A stretch of DNA of 51,546 bases from JALXCH01 sp964495805 (GCA_964495805.1 CAZBWV010000013.1:1-51546), one strand, 5' to 3'; shown: positions 17,062-26,144, numbered from the stretch's first letter. A program made the numbers and translations. Notes: generated from the letters alone by a model not told the origin.

Positions 17062-17769
17062 ATGCAAATTTTCAAGAGCCCGGAGGAGATGGAAAAGGAC
17101 GAAGCATTCCCCTTCAACGAGGAACTTTCTGAAGAGGAAACGGAAGATGAGGAAGAAGGCGAGCCCGAAGAGGAAGACATCGACGAGCTGGAGAAGATAG
17201 AAGAGAAAATTGAAAAAGGCGAAGAAGTCGCCATCAATTCGCTGGAAGCGCATGGAATTCCCAAATCTCGCATTGTGTACACCTGCCCGAAGTGCAAAAA
17301 AATCTTTCTGAAAGGCAAGTGGGTAAAAGACACCATTTCCGATCTTTACACCATCAAACCGGAACTGGCGTATTGCAACAAGTGCATTAAAAAGGTGTAC
17401 GAAAATTACATCGGTACAGTGGAGATCCGCGCCAGGGATGTCAAGGAACACAAAGAAGATTATCTGGAACTGGCCCGGGAAGTGGAACGTGAGCTGGAAG
17501 ACCCCAAACCGTTCGAAAAGATTCACAAAGTGGAAGAGCGGGAAGGGGTGCTGATCATTCGGACCAACACCACGCGGCTGGCGCAGGAAATTGGCAAACG
17601 TCTGCGTCTGGAATTCCAGGGCGGCATCCAGTATCAGTGGATGGAGCGGAACCAGTATCTGAATGTCATCTGGCAGGATCATGTGGATAACAAGAACCTG
17701 CTCAAAGAACGGATGCGTGCGCTTCGTGAACGCCGCAGCGGGATTCTCTCCCTGGAAGATGAAGTGTAA
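17062..17769 (+). CDS. NMD3/BCAM0308-like zinc-binding protein with acidic N-terminus
   Basis: A 235-aa cytoplasmic protein. Residues about 1-60 are strongly acidic (runs of Glu and Asp). Then come two CxxC pairs, YTCPKCKK and YCNKCIKK, that should bind one zinc ion. The C-terminal half is a mixed alpha/beta region with LIIRTNTTRLAQEIGKRL and GGIQYQWMERNQYLNVIW, a pattern I associate with BCAM0308/NMD3-like bacterial proteins; the function is unknown, perhaps RNA or ribosome binding. An ATG exists at 17029, but the one at 17062 follows AGGAGG by 6 nt. It is transcribed alone between a strong promoter and a clear terminator, suggesting high expression. Confidence 0.75.
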   Translation: MQIFKSPEEMEKDEAFPFNEELSEEETEDEEEGEPEEEDIDELEKIEEKIEKGEEVAINSLEAHGIPKSRIVYTCPKCKKIFLKGKWVKDTISDLYTIKPELAYCNKCIKKVYENYIGTVEIRARDVKEHKEDYLELAREVERELEDPKPFEKIHKVEEREGVLIIRTNTTRLAQEIGKRLRLEFQGGIQYQWMERNQYLNVIWQDHVDNKNLLKERMRALRERRSGILSLEDEV

Positions 17770-17791
17770 AGGAATAACGTCCCGAAACAAC

Positions 17792-17826
17792 AAGCCCGTC
17801 TCCGTAAAAGGAAACGGGCTTTTTTC
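17792..17826 (+). terminator. Rho-independent terminator after the zinc protein gene
   Basis: Stem AAGCCCGT (17792-17799) pairs with ACGGGCTT (17814-17821), with an inner TCC/GGA pairing, followed by a run of T. It starts 23 nt after the stop codon. Confidence 0.85.
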
Positions 17827-17902
17827 ATCATTTTGCTCAACGCATCCGGTGGAACATTCACCGGAATGATCTCATTCCCTCAATCGATTCTTCGCCCTTC
17901 CG

Positions 17903-18085
17903 TTAGAACTTGTCGCTAAAGAAATCTTCACTCTTTTTGGTCGCTTTGTCGATGAGATGGGATTTGAATTTCCCATGAAGTCGGTTGATCTCCTGAAATG
18001 CTTTTTCCTTGTCTTCCGGCAGTTTGTCGGGGTGGCAGGAATAGTAAATTTTCACAAATTCCAGAGCCAACTGGTTAAAGTCCAT
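17903..18085 (-). CDS. Small 60-aa conserved-looking protein, unknown function
   Basis: Predicted soluble and helical (MDFNQLALEFVKIYYSCHPD then KLPEDKEKAFQEINRLHGKF), charged throughout, without a signal peptide or membrane helix. I recognise no family. Reasons to believe it is real: AGGAG sits 7 nt before the ATG, and a well-spaced promoter (TTGACT-N17-TAAAAT) lies about 50 nt upstream on the same strand. It is divergent from the DMT transporter gene and convergent with the zinc protein gene. The pattern of short helices with HPDK recalls J-domain-like regulators, but this is not enough to call one. Confidence 0.65.
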   Translation of the reverse strand: MDFNQLALEFVKIYYSCHPDKLPEDKEKAFQEINRLHGKFKSHLIDKATKKSEDFFSDKF

Positions 18086-18098
18086 AATGGTACTCCTC

Positions 18099-18127
18099 TT
18101 GTTTTCGATTCAACGCACATCTATATT
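18099..18127 (+). promoter_or_regulatory. Candidate promoter for the DMT transporter/radical SAM pair
   Basis: TTGTTT (18099-18104), 17 nt, then TATATT (18122-18127), about 50 nt before the ATG at 18179. It lies face to face with the minus-strand promoter of the 60-aa gene. Confidence 0.45.
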
Positions 18128-18134
18128 TTTAATT

Positions 18135-18163
18135 ATTTTAGTAAGATTCGGGGGATGAGTCAA
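18135..18163 (-). promoter_or_regulatory. Sigma-70-type promoter for the 60-aa protein gene
   Basis: On the minus strand, TTGACT (18158-18163), 17 nt, then TAAAAT (18135-18140), near consensus, about 50 nt before the start codon at 18085. Confidence 0.6.
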
Positions 18164-18178
18164 GTAAAAGGATGAAGA

Positions 18179-19075
18179 ATGGGTGCGACGGTGGGATTGA
18201 TTCTGGCGGTGTTTGCCATTTCCTGGGCTTCCATCCTGGTGCGTGGCAGCGGTGAGGTCCCTGCGTTGGTGATTGCTTTTTACCGCATGTTCTGGAGCAC
18301 CCTGTTTTTACTTGGCTACCGGATGCTGCACAGGAAAAGGGGAAAGCGGGAAAATGAGGAAGGGCTTGCCATCCGGCGGTGGGTGCTGCTGGCCGGAGGG
18401 GTATTGGCGCTGCACTTTGTGTCCTGGATTTCTGCGGTGCAGCACACTTTCATCTCGCATGCCCTGGTACTGGGTTCCACCCATCCCATTTTTGCCCTGT
18501 TGCTTTCGCCCCTTCTGCTCCGGGAACGTGCCGGTTCCCGGGTATTTCTCGCCGCCGGATTCACCCTTATCGGCATGGTATTGATTAGCGGGCTGGATTG
18601 GGGCAGTAATGGATTTCGGTTTCAGGGAGATGTGCTGGCCACAATTAGTGCGCTAATGTTTACCCTTTACCTGATGATTGCCCGCCACCTGCGTGCCAGA
18701 GTGGATATCATCTCGTATCTCATCTCTGTTTATGGCAGTGCTGCTCTGGTGCTCCTTTTCGGGATGCTCGTTGCAGGTGTCCCTTTGGTTACGTATTCTT
18801 TTCGGTCTCACATGATGATGATTGGATTGGCATTGATTCCTACCCTGATCGGGCATTCCCTGCTTAACCATGCTGCGCGGCACATGCCCGCATATCGGGT
18901 CAATTTTTCCGTTCTGGGGGAACCCGTTCTGGCTTCGGTGCTGGCATTTGTGTTGTTTGGTGAAGTTCCCCGGGGATTGTTTTATGTGGGTGCAGTGCTG
19001 GTTTTTGGGGGAATGGTGCTGGCTTTTCGGAGCGGTAGTCCGCAAGAGGGGTGTGCACAGGAGGCGGAAGGATGA
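18179..19075 (+). CDS. EamA/DMT-superfamily transporter
   Basis: A 298-aa inner-membrane protein with ten hydrophobic segments arranged as two five-helix EamA repeats, typical of drug/metabolite exporters. The conserved first-repeat elements are visible (FAISWASILVRGSG, VIAFYRMFWSTLFL, LHFVSWISAVQHTFISHALVL), and the second repeat ends with VLGEPVLASVLAFVLFGEVP. The substrate is unknown. Its stop codon overlaps the start of the next gene (ATGA), so the two are probably translationally coupled, hinting that the exporter and the radical SAM protein serve one pathway. The short C-terminal tail is hydrophilic. Confidence 0.9.
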   Translation: MGATVGLILAVFAISWASILVRGSGEVPALVIAFYRMFWSTLFLLGYRMLHRKRGKRENEEGLAIRRWVLLAGGVLALHFVSWISAVQHTFISHALVLGSTHPIFALLLSPLLLRERAGSRVFLAAGFTLIGMVLISGLDWGSNGFRFQGDVLATISALMFTLYLMIARHLRARVDIISYLISVYGSAALVLLFGMLVAGVPLVTYSFRSHMMMIGLALIPTLIGHSLLNHAARHMPAYRVNFSVLGEPVLASVLAFVLFGEVPRGLFYVGAVLVFGGMVLAFRSGSPQEGCAQEAEG

Positions 19076-20340
19076 TCCAACGACCATATCTGGCTTTTCG
19101 ACTTCATCCTGCCAATCGATTTAGTTTTCCGGTGCTGCTGAATCGCATTGAGCGGGAAGGGCTGGATGAACGGTTCCGGATTATCTTCTTGCAGAATGAA
19201 CAGGACGTTCGGGAATTTACCAGCCGTTCTCCGGAAGGATTGTTGTTTTATTCGTTTATGACTCCGCATCTTCCGGAAGTGTACCGGGAAGTTCAATTCA
19301 TCCGCACCGGATTGGCGCGGAAACTCCGCCTGGTAGCAGGTGGGCCCCATGCCACTGGCGATCCGGTAAGTACGCTTCAGGCAGGTTTCGATTACGTCTA
19401 TCGTGGGGCAGGGGAGACCGGCGTTCATCGGTTGCTGGAATGGTTGCTGACCAATCGGTTACCGGAACCACCCGCAGTATTTCAGGCACCCGATCTGGAA
19501 TCGCTGGACGAGAGTTACCCGATTTCCCGACATTTACCTACCTACCCGCCTCTGGAAATTACCCGGGGATGTTTCTGGAATTGTCGGTTTTGCCAGACTG
19601 CCTCACGTCGGGCGCAACACCGCTCTCTGGAATCCATCTTCCGTTATTATGCCCATTTAAAAGAGCGTGGGTACCATCGGCGGGTAAGTTTCATCTGTCC
19701 CTCTGCTTTTGAATACGGTGCTTCCGGTGCCCGAAACCTGAATTACCCGGCAGTGGAAAAACTGCTCGCTTATTGCAAACAACAGGGCACGGAATATCTG
19801 GAATATGGCATTTTCCCTTCAGAAACCCGTCCGAACAGTTTTCAGGAAGAGTTCGTGGAGCTGATTCCCCGCTATTGCAGCAATCGGAAAATTACCATCG
19901 GGGCACAGAGCGGTAGTTTACGAATGTTGAAGATCATTCGTCGTGGGCACAATCTGGAACAGGTGGAACGTGCCTGCGAAATGGCTGCGCAACACGGATT
20001 GCGTCCGCTGGTGGATATGATTCTGGGATTCCCCGAAGAGAATCCCGACGACCGAAAAGTAACCCTGAAATTTATGAAATGGCTGCATGTGCGTTACCAC
20101 GCGCGCATTCACGTGCACTACTTTTTCCCTCTGGCTGGTACTCCTTTGCAGACGGCTGATCCCACACCGCTGGATTATTTTACCCTGGATAGGTTAAAAA
20201 AATATGAGCGCGACGGAGTGTGTACTTCCTGGTGGGAAGAAGGTCTTCGCATGTCCCGGGAATATGTAGCGCTCCGGGAGCAATTGCGGGAGAAACCTGC
20301 TCCGGAGTTCCAGGAAATTTATATCGGCAGTACCTCCTGA
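19072..20340 (+). CDS. B12-binding-type radical SAM protein
   Basis: A 422-aa iron-sulfur enzyme. The N-terminal part (about 1-130) resembles the cobalamin-binding Rossmann domain of B12-dependent radical SAM proteins (LRLVAGGPHATGDP, GFDYVYRGAGE), although the DxHxxG cobalamin-ligand motif is not evident. The radical SAM core follows with the CxxxCxxC cluster motif at C167, C171, C174 (RGCFWNCRFC) and later GAQSGSLRMLKIIRRGH and VDMILGFPEENPDD. The layout resembles the archaeal/thermophile TIGR04013-like family as I remember it; the reaction is unknown. The start at 19072 overlaps the transporter stop by 4 nt and has AGGAGG upstream. The 3' end overlaps the convergent lplA by 22 bp. Confidence 0.85.
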   Translation: MIQRPYLAFRLHPANRFSFPVLLNRIEREGLDERFRIIFLQNEQDVREFTSRSPEGLLFYSFMTPHLPEVYREVQFIRTGLARKLRLVAGGPHATGDPVSTLQAGFDYVYRGAGETGVHRLLEWLLTNRLPEPPAVFQAPDLESLDESYPISRHLPTYPPLEITRGCFWNCRFCQTASRRAQHRSLESIFRYYAHLKERGYHRRVSFICPSAFEYGASGARNLNYPAVEKLLAYCKQQGTEYLEYGIFPSETRPNSFQEEFVELIPRYCSNRKITIGAQSGSLRMLKIIRRGHNLEQVERACEMAAQHGLRPLVDMILGFPEENPDDRKVTLKFMKWLHVRYHARIHVHYFFPLAGTPLQTADPTPLDYFTLDRLKKYERDGVCTSWWEEGLRMSREYVALREQLREKPAPEFQEIYIGSTS

Positions 20341-21296
20341 AGCTTTTCCGCAAGCTCCTTCGGCTCCCGGAGCAATGCCTTCCGGATTTCTCCGAACTCC
20401 AGGCGTTTCCCGATTATTCGGGCTTTTATCGGCTGAAGGAGTTTGACCTTCTCCGAGTTACCTGAAAAATTCAATTCCTGAATTCGTCCCCGTTCCACCG
20501 ACATAACCACCTGAATTGGCCGGTTGTCCAGGATAAAGGTTCGTCGCAGGGTAAAGGGTGGCGATTCCGCCATGTTCCATTCCCAGGAACCGTATTTGTT
20601 TTGTGACAGGTGAACAATCTGTGCCCAGTGGGTCTCCGAAAGGGAATAGGTGGGAAACTCACCTGTGTTGCCGAAAATGCGCTGTAAAAGCAAAGTGCGA
20701 AATTCGTCTATCCGGAGGGAACGGGGCAGGTAATGCACGATATTGGTTACCGGGCTGCGCACCGATTTTCGTGCCCGGGATTCGATACCGGTGGTCTCCA
20801 CATGCAACGATGCCCGTATTCGCTGCAGATCGCTGTGGAATAGCAGCGTGCCGTGGCTCATCAGCCGGTTCCGGGTGGTAAACTGAGCATTGCCGGATAT
20901 TTTAAACTGCCCGATTACCAGATCGTTGCGCTCGTTTAACTTCGCCTCTACCCCTAAGTGGCGAAGTGTTTCCAGAATGGGGCGGGTGAATTCCCGGTAG
21001 TTGTTGAATTTCTGGCGGGTGTAAGTGGTAATAAAGGTGATGTTCAGATTCCCGATGTCGTGGTACACGGTACCGCCACCGGAAATGCGGCGCACCAGGG
21101 AGATGTGATGCTGGTGCAGATATGGTAAATTCACCTCTTCCCACACATTTTGATGCCGACCAACCACCACGGTTGCCTGGTTCCGATACACCAGAACATA
21201 ATCGTTTTCCGGCGGAAGCTGCCGAAGCGCCACCTCTTCCATGGCCAGATTAGTCCGTGGTTCGGTAATCGCCCAGTTGTCGATTAACAGAAGCAT
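20319..21296 (-). CDS. lplA: Lipoate-protein ligase A family
   Basis: A 325-aa cytoplasmic enzyme that attaches free lipoate (or octanoate) to the E2/H proteins of 2-oxoacid dehydrogenase and glycine-cleavage complexes. It has the lipoate-binding loop RRISGGGTVYHD (69-80), the conserved Lys at 132 in GQFKISGNAQ, and LMSHGTLLFHSDL. The C-terminal accessory domain (about 245-325) typical of LplA is present. The start has only a weak ribosome-binding site. The gene converges with and overlaps the radical SAM gene by 22 bp, and is separated from the upstream C25 peptidase gene by a terminator. Confidence 0.93.
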   Translation of the reverse strand: MLLLIDNWAITEPRTNLAMEEVALRQLPPENDYVLVYRNQATVVVGRHQNVWEEVNLPYLHQHHISLVRRISGGGTVYHDIGNLNITFITTYTRQKFNNYREFTRPILETLRHLGVEAKLNERNDLVIGQFKISGNAQFTTRNRLMSHGTLLFHSDLQRIRASLHVETTGIESRARKSVRSPVTNIVHYLPRSLRIDEFRTLLLQRIFGNTGEFPTYSLSETHWAQIVHLSQNKYGSWEWNMAESPPFTLRRTFILDNRPIQVVMSVERGRIQELNFSGNSEKVKLLQPIKARIIGKRLEFGEIRKALLREPKELAEKLQEVLPI

Positions 21297-21390
21297 TCTA
21301 ATGTGTTACCCGCTGTTTTTGGTTCCTGATGGTGACTTTCTCCCCAAACGGGAAATTACGAAAATCTGCGGTTAAAATGGTGGGTAAATC

Positions 21391-21422
21391 AAAAAGGCCC
21401 GGGGGAAAAATCCTCCGGGCCC
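21391..21422 (-). terminator. Rho-independent terminator after the C25 peptidase gene
   Basis: GGCCCGGGGGA (21396-21406) pairs with TCCTCCGGGCC (21411-21422) with one mismatch or bulge. Read on the minus strand it is followed by TTTTT. It begins about 20 nt after the stop at 21444. Confidence 0.85.
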
Positions 21423-21443
21423 TGAGGTCATTCAATCCAGTGA

Positions 21444-24400
21444 TTATTTCATCAGAATCATCTTTTTTGTGGCAATGTGTTTACCGGCTTTCAGTCGGTA
21501 AATGTACACACCGGAAGCCACCTTCACACCGTTTTCGTTGGTACCGTCCCAGGTTACCCGATAGACCTTCGCCGGTTGATGGGCGTCCACCAGTGTTTTT
21601 ACCTTCTGACCCAACAGATTGTACACCACCAGTTGCACATCGGCTGCTTCGGGTAACTGGTAAGTAATCTGGGTCGTTGGGTTAAACGGGTTCGGGCTGT
21701 TCTGGTACAGCTGGAACGATTGCACGGTCATACCATCGGTTTCTTCGATTCCGGTAGTGGTAACGATCATGTGGATGGGAATCACGTACATGCCCTCATC
21801 GGGATCATTGCTTTCAATCTGCAGGCTGGCCCAGAAGTCTCCCTGCGGGAAGTTGTTGGTCAGGAAGGTGAGTTGCAGGGTCATGGATTCGCCCGCTGCA
21901 ATAGTTCCGCTCATGGGCTGTACGGACACCCAGCTATGTTTGCTGATTAACACTGCCAGGCTATCGTGCAGATATGCGGTGTTGTACGCAATGTTCAAAC
22001 CGTCGTCAGCCATGTGGTTCTGAATTCCCACAGTGTAATCGGCTAAAATATTGTTCAGTTCTTTGTACTGGTACAGAATGTTGCCGTTGTTGTACAGCAC
22101 CACTTCGAAGGTGTAGGGACCTTCGCCGCTTACCCTGTACACATTTTCGTACAGGAAGACCGCTTTGGTTCCCATGGATTCGTAGTAGGCTTTGCTGTCC
22201 TGGAAGAACACCAGGTCATCCCACAAAGGTGCCAGTAACGCTCGCGGAGCCAGGATATTGGGCAGGGAGAAATTATTGTAAGCCACGGAATAAGTGGTGA
22301 AACTCAACCAACCATTGGTACACATGCGCACCTGGTTATACTCTTCTCCATAGAAGGTGAAAGTGAAGCCAATGTCGATGGGATCGGAAATAGCATTGTT
22401 CCCGGTTAGTGGCAGCGGTGTTCCGGTGTTGGTGATGTCGATCCAGTCAAAGGTCGGGCCGTTGGGTTCATCGCTGTCAATCCACATGTGACCGAAAGCG
22501 TCCGAGCCACCGGCACCCTCCAGACCGTTGTTGGGGTCCCAACCAGCAATTTGTGCATTGAAGTACAGGTCTCCCAGTCCGGCATTATGAATCACGACAT
22601 CGTAGGTCAGGCTGTCGGTGGGACCCACCGCCTGGCTGACCGAATCCGGCGCTTCAATATCCGGCGCGTAAACACCGGTACCATTTACCATAAACGTCTG
22701 GTGGAAATTTACCGGATCGGTGTTAATGATGGTGATGACTCCGTTATAGGTCAAAGTGGAATCCGGTATAAAATTCACCGTAATTTCTGCCGATTCGTTG
22801 GGCGCAATAACCAGGTTGGTTGGGCTGGCAGAGAATTGCGGAATGTCACAGAAAATATCGGTTACCGTCAGTGTATCTTTCCCCGTGTTGGAGATGGTCA
22901 GGGGTAAACTGCTGGTGAAATTCAGGAATGTGTTGGGGAAGTACAGCGAACTGTCGGACAGCACGATTCGGGCACCCTCACGGATGCGGAAGAAAATAGT
23001 CTGATCCCAGGTGTACCCGCCATCTGCTTCCATGTGCAGCTGAATCGATGCGTTATGCAGGTGTGGGGTATTGGGATGAATGGCAATTTCGAATGCTCCG
23101 GCAATGACCGTGTCTGCCGTATCGATGGCAGCAATGCTGGAGGTGTCGTCCAGGATGGTCAGGAACGTGTCTGTCGTGGTGATACTGGCCTGAATGTTGG
23201 TGGCTTGATCAATCCCCAGGTTGGTAATCTGGAGTTTCATCTGCACCGTTTCACCTGCTTCGGGTACACCGTTCGCATTGAGCGAGGTGTCCATCACCAC
23301 CGGTGCCATGCAGTACAGATACGGTCCGGAGGCAGCAATGGGTTGCAATTGAGTAATGTAAGGCACATAGTTGTGTTTGTACACCACCATATCGATGGGA
23401 GTGGGATCGGTGATGGGGTTGTTCAGGTTGACCACAGCCACACCGCCGCTGGAGCTGGCAATACCCAGAATTTCGCCATTTCGAGTGAGCACCACCCGGG
23501 CACTGTCCGCATCAATGTTTAAGGTAAAGCTGGAACTGCCCATAATAATTGTGGGCGGATGGGAGATGACGAAATTCTGCGGTGCATGGGTTCGAATTTC
23601 CATGGATGGATCACCAAACCAATGGAACAGTTCAAAGGTGTACTCTTCGTAATTGAAAGGCGGGTTGCCACCGCCCCAGGTTTCGGTCATGCGGAATTTG
23701 CCCTGATTCAGAACCAGACCCATGGCATAAATGGGATCGTGCGGGGTAACCGATGGATTCTGATTGTGGGGGAACAGGGGAACCAGACCCGGCCAGATGG
23801 CATCCACCAGACCTTCGGCGAAACCATCGTTTAGTCCGCTGTAACTTACTTCCGAAGCTGCCACGACGCCCACACCGCCACCGTTGGGATTCCGTAGCCA
23901 GGCTTCTGCAAAACACACACCGGAATAGTCGAATTTTCCGGTTAAACAGTTAATGCTAAACACCACCGGGACTTTGTCTCCGTTCTGTAAGGCGGATACG
24001 TGACTCACCGAGTAAGCCGGATCGCCCCAACCGGTTTCGCCACCATGGTCGCGGTGGGTCAGGAAAAATGTGCCGTTATTGACCGCATTGGAAATATCGG
24101 TAGCGTTTCCGTTCCACATAAATCCGTTGGAACGCAAAAGATGAGGTGGAATGGGCTCACCATTGGAGTAGTAACCGTTGTTCCAGTGGGTGGGATTCAC
24201 GCTGGGTTCGGTGTAAAAAACACGTTGCGCAGTATAACCATTATTTAACATGTGCTGTGTAATCTCTTCGCTGGTCTGAGCGAAACGACGTTCGGCGTAT
24301 CCGCCCCCGGCATGCTGGAAATAAGCGGCATGGGTGGTATGGGTGTAGAAATTGATATCATCCACGGGTGCTTTCTCGTACTGAATCACCCGTCTCACAA

Positions 24401-25475
24401 ATGTGAGAGCTTCGTTCGCGTTGGAAACGGAAATTCGACCGGAAGCGATATCCGGGAAGTAGTCGTTTCCATCCAGCTCCTGGTAGTACAGGTCAGTAAC
24501 ATGAGAATAGGAACCTGTGTTGGAGTAGTAGCTCTGGACGTCGTTGTGGTCGCCCAGGAAGATAACAAAGCTGGGTGCAGGGTTCCAGGTGTTGTATGCT
24601 GTTTGAATGAAGTTTTTAATCTGGGTGGGAGTGTTACCGGTTTCGTTGGTAGTAAATACAAGAGTTTTGATTCCTAACAAATTTTTCCAGGCAGCCAGCG
24701 TATCCGCAGCCGCTTCGTAAGCGGTGGTAGTAATGATAATCATATCCGCACCGTTGGAGCGAGTGGAGTATTGACTGAAATCAGGGGCCGGTCCCAATTC
24801 CTTGTAATTCAGAAAAGTAGATTTGAACAGCGGCTCAAAATAGGGGCTCCGTAATCGAACATCGGCAAGGTATTCGCTTCCACCGCTCATGGATACATGA
24901 ATTCGGAAGTGCCGGTGAACCACCAGTTCCCGGCGAGCCGGGTTAAATTGAATGGGATAAATGCGGATTAACCGGGTTGCCACTCCGCGGATGATTATCT
25001 CCCCGGATACGGAAACCACATTGGCGGGATACAGTGCATCCTGGCTGTAGAACTGTTCGTCCAGAGTAAATTCCGGCTGAGGATAGTCCCAACTATCGAT
25101 GGCCAGAGGCTGGGAAGGATAGAGATAGTAATTCGGTAGCACGATCGAATCGTCATCCAGTAACTGAACGGTGACCTGCGCACCCCGTGGCACAGCAATA
25201 TAATGACCCAGAGTCGGGACTTTTGGCTTTCCGGGATCAATATTCACTCCCCATCCCGGGATGCTGATATTATGGAATGTTTGGGCGTTAATTTCTACTT
25301 TATCCACAAACATTCCGGGAATATCGTAAGTGAATTCCACGTTATCGGGAGAGGTGCTCAGGTTTTTCATTGCGGGAATGTCCGGATTGGTGGAAGTAAA
25401 CGGTATCCACTGATTGGCGGCATTCACATTGATAATGAGCACCATAGCGATGATTAACACTAAAAAATGCTTCAT
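21444..25475 (-). CDS. Gingipain-type C25 cysteine peptidase with type IX sorting domain
   Basis: Secreted, probably surface-attached protease of 1343 aa. Signal peptide 1-19; propeptide-like region to about 240 (MSGGSEYLADVRLRSPYFEP); catalytic C25 domain about 243-620 starting ADMIIITTTAYEAAADTL, with FVIFLGDHNDVQ and the expected dyad H477 (THRDHGGETGW) and C510 (SINCLTGKFDY). Beta-sandwich repeats follow, including an ASPM/Hydin-like segment (LPLTISNTGKDTLTVTDIFC, about 830-935). The C-terminal about 80 residues are a Por/type IX sorting domain: NSPNPFNPTTQITYQLPEA, VYNLLGQKVKTLVD, GVYIYRLKAG, ending ILMK. The start follows AGGAGG, with a TATAAT about 20 nt upstream of the ATG. It is monocistronic. 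Confidence 0.94.
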   Translation of the reverse strand: MKHFLVLIIAMVLIINVNAANQWIPFTSTNPDIPAMKNLSTSPDNVEFTYDIPGMFVDKVEINAQTFHNISIPGWGVNIDPGKPKVPTLGHYIAVPRGAQVTVQLLDDDSIVLPNYYLYPSQPLAIDSWDYPQPEFTLDEQFYSQDALYPANVVSVSGEIIIRGVATRLIRIYPIQFNPARRELVVHRHFRIHVSMSGGSEYLADVRLRSPYFEPLFKSTFLNYKELGPAPDFSQYSTRSNGADMIIITTTAYEAAADTLAAWKNLLGIKTLVFTTNETGNTPTQIKNFIQTAYNTWNPAPSFVIFLGDHNDVQSYYSNTGSYSHVTDLYYQELDGNDYFPDIASGRISVSNANEALTFVRRVIQYEKAPVDDINFYTHTTHAAYFQHAGGGYAERRFAQTSEEITQHMLNNGYTAQRVFYTEPSVNPTHWNNGYYSNGEPIPPHLLRSNGFMWNGNATDISNAVNNGTFFLTHRDHGGETGWGDPAYSVSHVSALQNGDKVPVVFSINCLTGKFDYSGVCFAEAWLRNPNGGGVGVVAASEVSYSGLNDGFAEGLVDAIWPGLVPLFPHNQNPSVTPHDPIYAMGLVLNQGKFRMTETWGGGNPPFNYEEYTFELFHWFGDPSMEIRTHAPQNFVISHPPTIIMGSSSFTLNIDADSARVVLTRNGEILGIASSSGGVAVVNLNNPITDPTPIDMVVYKHNYVPYITQLQPIAASGPYLYCMAPVVMDTSLNANGVPEAGETVQMKLQITNLGIDQATNIQASITTTDTFLTILDDTSSIAAIDTADTVIAGAFEIAIHPNTPHLHNASIQLHMEADGGYTWDQTIFFRIREGARIVLSDSSLYFPNTFLNFTSSLPLTISNTGKDTLTVTDIFCDIPQFSASPTNLVIAPNESAEITVNFIPDSTLTYNGVITIINTDPVNFHQTFMVNGTGVYAPDIEAPDSVSQAVGPTDSLTYDVVIHNAGLGDLYFNAQIAGWDPNNGLEGAGGSDAFGHMWIDSDEPNGPTFDWIDITNTGTPLPLTGNNAISDPIDIGFTFTFYGEEYNQVRMCTNGWLSFTTYSVAYNNFSLPNILAPRALLAPLWDDLVFFQDSKAYYESMGTKAVFLYENVYRVSGEGPYTFEVVLYNNGNILYQYKELNNILADYTVGIQNHMADDGLNIAYNTAYLHDSLAVLISKHSWVSVQPMSGTIAAGESMTLQLTFLTNNFPQGDFWASLQIESNDPDEGMYVIPIHMIVTTTGIEETDGMTVQSFQLYQNSPNPFNPTTQITYQLPEAADVQLVVYNLLGQKVKTLVDAHQPAKVYRVTWDGTNENGVKVASGVYIYRLKAGKHIATKKMILMK

Positions 25476-25718
25476 ATAACCTCCTGATTTTGAATTATAA
25501 GAAAAATTTCAAAAAAACGATTTCTGTTTGAAAGTTCCGGAGTAAAAAGAAGATCGGTGTTTTTCGATGACTGAAACAGGAAATGTCGGTAGCGCAGAGA
25601 TTGGAAGACCCGGGATTGTTAGCGTTATCGGTTTGTGCACCATAAAAATGACTCTTGTCAATAAATTTTGCCCCGATATTTCTTAGTACAAATAATACGT
25701 CTGAGGGAATGAATTTCC

Positions 25719-26006
25719 CTATGCTTTTTCGGTATTTGGTGGAAATTTTCGGTAGAGTAAGATGGTGTTTCCCAGTATTTGCACAATCTCGGCATGACTT
25801 CTGGAGGCTAATTGTTGCGCAGCTTCTTTTTTATCGATAGGAGATGTTTCCAGTAACTTAATCTTAACCAGTTCCTTGGTGTTGAACGAGTTTTCCAGAC
25901 TCTGAAATGTCCCTTCGTAAATACCATCTTTACCGATGATGATTTCCGCTTTCAGTCGATTCCCCAAAGCGCGGAGATTCCGTTTTTCTTTTCCTGTTAA
26001 ATTCAT
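25719..26006 (-). CDS. yhbY: CRS1/YhbY-family RNA-binding protein
   Basis: A 95-aa single CRM-domain protein associated with pre-50S ribosomal particles in other bacteria. The fold is recognisable from MNLTGKEKRNLRALGNRLKA, the IIGKDGI loop equivalent to the GxxG motif, NSFNTKELVKIKLLE and the terminal ILGNTILLYRK. The length matches E. coli YhbY. The ribosome-binding site is weak. It lies 138 nt downstream of the LOG-family gene on the same strand, with a palindromic stretch (about 26090-26110) between them, so it may be separately expressed. Confidence 0.93.
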   Translation of the reverse strand: MNLTGKEKRNLRALGNRLKAEIIIGKDGIYEGTFQSLENSFNTKELVKIKLLETSPIDKKEAAQQLASRSHAEIVQILGNTILLYRKFPPNTEKA

Positions 26007-26144
26007 GCGAAAGGTTTGTTTCCCACGTTAAGCTTCAAAATTAAAGGCCAGTCAATATATTGAGAATCTCGCGGGAAAACAACTCAATTTTCCCCTTTTC
26101 CAGGGAAAATCAAACAACGGGTTGCATAGAAAAGCAAGCTCAGG

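Noticed and set aside
26085..26112. Palindrome TTTTCCCC...GGGAAAA between the LOG gene and yhbY as terminator
   Set aside because: The stem is AT-rich and weak and has no T-tract directly following on the minus strand.
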